DNA of 64,000 bases from Ammonifex thiophilus (GTDB lineage: Bacteria > Bacillota > Desulfotomaculia > Desulfotomaculales > Ammonificaceae): contig NZ_QSLN01000007.1 in assembly GCF_003368535.1 (NCBI RefSeq), forward strand, positions 16,012 through 80,011. Reading direction: 5' to 3'. Both the position numbers and the translations under genes were made by a program. The notes under the pieces are model-generated. The model was not told the DNA's origin and did no database searches. It was given only the letters and a program-made list of their open reading frames with translations. Positions 63,149 through 64,000 of this stretch are shown in pieces (the stretch's first letter is position 1; the number at the start of each line of letters is the position of its first letter).

Positions 63149-63802
63149 GTGTCTGCTCCGCGCGGTGCCGTTTTGCAGCGGGACGGCCAGACTTACGCGG
63201 TGGTACCTTGGATCAAAGGAGGCTTGGTCACCCCTGAAATCCTGGAGAAGCTGGCTCAGGTGGCCCGGAAATATCAGATACCGGTGATGAAGCTCACCTT
63301 TGCGGGACGCATAGCGCTGGTGGGGCTTAAAGCGGAGGATGTGGAGGCCGTCTGGGCTGACCTGGGGCTTCCCCCCGCTCCGGCCGTGGGCCCCTGCCTG
63401 CGCAGCGTGCAGTCCTGTCCGGGTACGGCAGCCTGCCGGCTGGCCCTTCAGGATTCCCTGGGCCTAGGGATGCGCCTCGAGGAAAAGTTCGGCGGGGTAG
63501 AACTGCCAGGCAAGATGAAAGTGGGAATATCCGGCTGCCCCATCTGCTGCGCCGAGAGCTGGGTCCGGGACTTCGGCGCTTTCGGCAAGAAAACCGGCTT
63601 CACCGTGGTGGTGGGAGGAAACGCCGCCCAGTTTCCCCGTATAGGGGAAGTCCTGGCCGAAGGACTTACAGCTGAGGAAGTAGAGCAGGTCTTTGAGAAG
63701 CTTTTGGACCTTTACCGGCGGGAAGGGCAGAAAGGGGAGCGCTTCGGCAATTTTGCCCACCGTCTCGGCATCGAGCGTTTAAAGATGGAAGCCGGACTTT
63801 AA
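63149..63802 (+). CDS. Small assimilatory-type sulfite reductase (siroheme, 4Fe-4S)
   Basis: 217 residues, the size of the low-molecular-weight sulfite reductases (alSiR) of sulfate reducers. One nitrite/sulfite reductase ferredoxin-like half-domain, then the siroheme/4Fe-4S motifs CLRSVQSCPGTAAC and ISGCPICCAES, and FTVVVGGNAAQFPRIG. Needs siroheme, made by the operon at 27-33 kb. Reduces sulfite to sulfide or nitrite to ammonia. GTG start after GGGGAGAGGAG. FNR control is suggested by the box upstream. Confidence 0.85.
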   Translation: MSAPRGAVLQRDGQTYAVVPWIKGGLVTPEILEKLAQVARKYQIPVMKLTFAGRIALVGLKAEDVEAVWADLGLPPAPAVGPCLRSVQSCPGTAACRLALQDSLGLGMRLEEKFGGVELPGKMKVGISGCPICCAESWVRDFGAFGKKTGFTVVVGGNAAQFPRIGEVLAEGLTAEEVEQVFEKLLDLYRREGQKGERFGNFAHRLGIERLKMEAGL

Positions 63803-63832
63803 AAAGCCAAGCTCTTCCTAAAGTCCTTTAAA

Positions 63833-63873
63833 GGGTGCGCAAAACTAGGGCAGGGGAAGCCCGCGGCGCACCC
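63833..63873. repeat. Nested inverted repeat after the sulfite reductase gene
   Basis: Outer arms GGGTGCGC / GCGCACCC (63833-63840, 63866-63873), inner GGGC / GCCC. No T-run follows, so a poor rho-independent terminator. It might instead mark the end of a mobile element beginning here. Confidence 0.5.
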
Positions 63874-63920
63874 TGAGGGCGTACAATTTCAGTAGGTGAC
63901 GGAGGAGACTCATGAAGGAG

Positions 63921-63975
63921 GAGACCTCGCCCCTCGCGGACAATTTTCATGGACTGAAAGGAGGAGCGAGGTCTC
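63921..63975 (+). repeat. 10-bp inverted repeat enclosing the ribosome site of the edge gene
   Basis: GAGACCTCGC (63921-63930) and GCGAGGTCTC (63966-63975). The right arm touches the ATG at 63976, and the Shine-Dalgarno GGAGG (63960-63964) sits just before that arm. Folding in mRNA would hinder initiation. Confidence 0.6.
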
Positions 63976-64000
63976 ATGCACAATCAACCTATTTCAGACA
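63976..64000 (+). CDS. Start of an unidentified gene cut by the window edge
   Basis: ATG 63976 after GGAGGAG opens MHNQPISD before the sequence ends. Too short to assign. The inverted repeats upstream would suit a transposase gene, which is a guess. Confidence 0.35.

Overview
The window reads as a GC-rich chromosome segment of an anaerobic, probably thermophilic Bacillota (class Clostridia; the Moorella / Ammonifex / Desulfotomaculum neighbourhood fits best). This is inferred from gene content, not from a database match. The clues are sporulation and germination genes (spoVAC-AD-AE-AF, a YteA-type protein, tepA-ylzJ), a folD-fchA pair, [FeFe] hydrogenase maturases, a Sec-containing [NiFeSe] hydrogenase, siroheme-dependent heme synthesis, a small sulfite reductase, and frequent GTG/TTG starts.

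Layout. 1-3.7 kb: end of a c-di-GMP enzyme, glycosyltransferase, PIG-L deacetylase, DedA. 3.9-7.1 kb: carboxyltransferase fused to an AccB-like carrier, then biotin carboxylase. 7.1-8.8 kb: Asp23/AmaP/DUF2273-type envelope cluster and nusB. 8.9-10.4 kb: folD-fchA. 10.4-12.9 kb: small membrane protein, a CDF transporter with a NifX-like tail, tgt. 12.9-14.5 kb: a TnpB-only IS605-type element. 14.6-19.4 kb: yajC, HD protein, secDF, ACT protein, UPF0210. 19.4-23.2 kb: flavoprotein, rRNA methyltransferase, tepA cluster. 23.3-25.8 kb: wrecked type III-B (Cmr) genes and a 15-repeat CRISPR array. 26-36.4 kb: yteA, hepT and a long tetrapyrrole operon making siroheme and then heme by the Ahb route. 36.4-38.7 kb: orphan Fe-S proteins and an MFS exporter. 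38.8-42.4 kb: dodecin and the spoVA genes. 42.3-48.4 kb, minus strand: TM1266-type regulator, aspA, hydG, unknown, hydF, hydE, behind a structured leader. 48.4-51.1 kb: tRNA-Pro, adk, HAD protein, zinc ribbon, pfk. 51.2-55.3 kb: hydrogenase protease, [NiFeSe] hydrogenase subunits, tatA, tatC. 55.4-64 kb: chemoreceptor, DUF169 protein, split TauE exporter, a deletion derivative of the IS element, metE, FNR-like regulator, small sulfite reductase, and an unidentified gene start at the edge.

How the parts fit. Hydrogen metabolism is represented twice: [FeFe] maturases without a structural hydrogenase, and a complete periplasmic [NiFeSe] enzyme with its protease and Tat exporter. The large-subunit gene looks truncated at TGA, but the frame continues through the missing active-site motif, so TGA is best read as selenocysteine. 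Siroheme from the tetrapyrrole operon serves both heme synthesis and the small sulfite reductase. That reductase lies behind a textbook FNR box next to an FNR-type gene. Four genes (dedA, tgt, an MFS gene, tatC) seem to start at non-ATG/GTG/TTG codons placed at ideal Shine-Dalgarno spacing.
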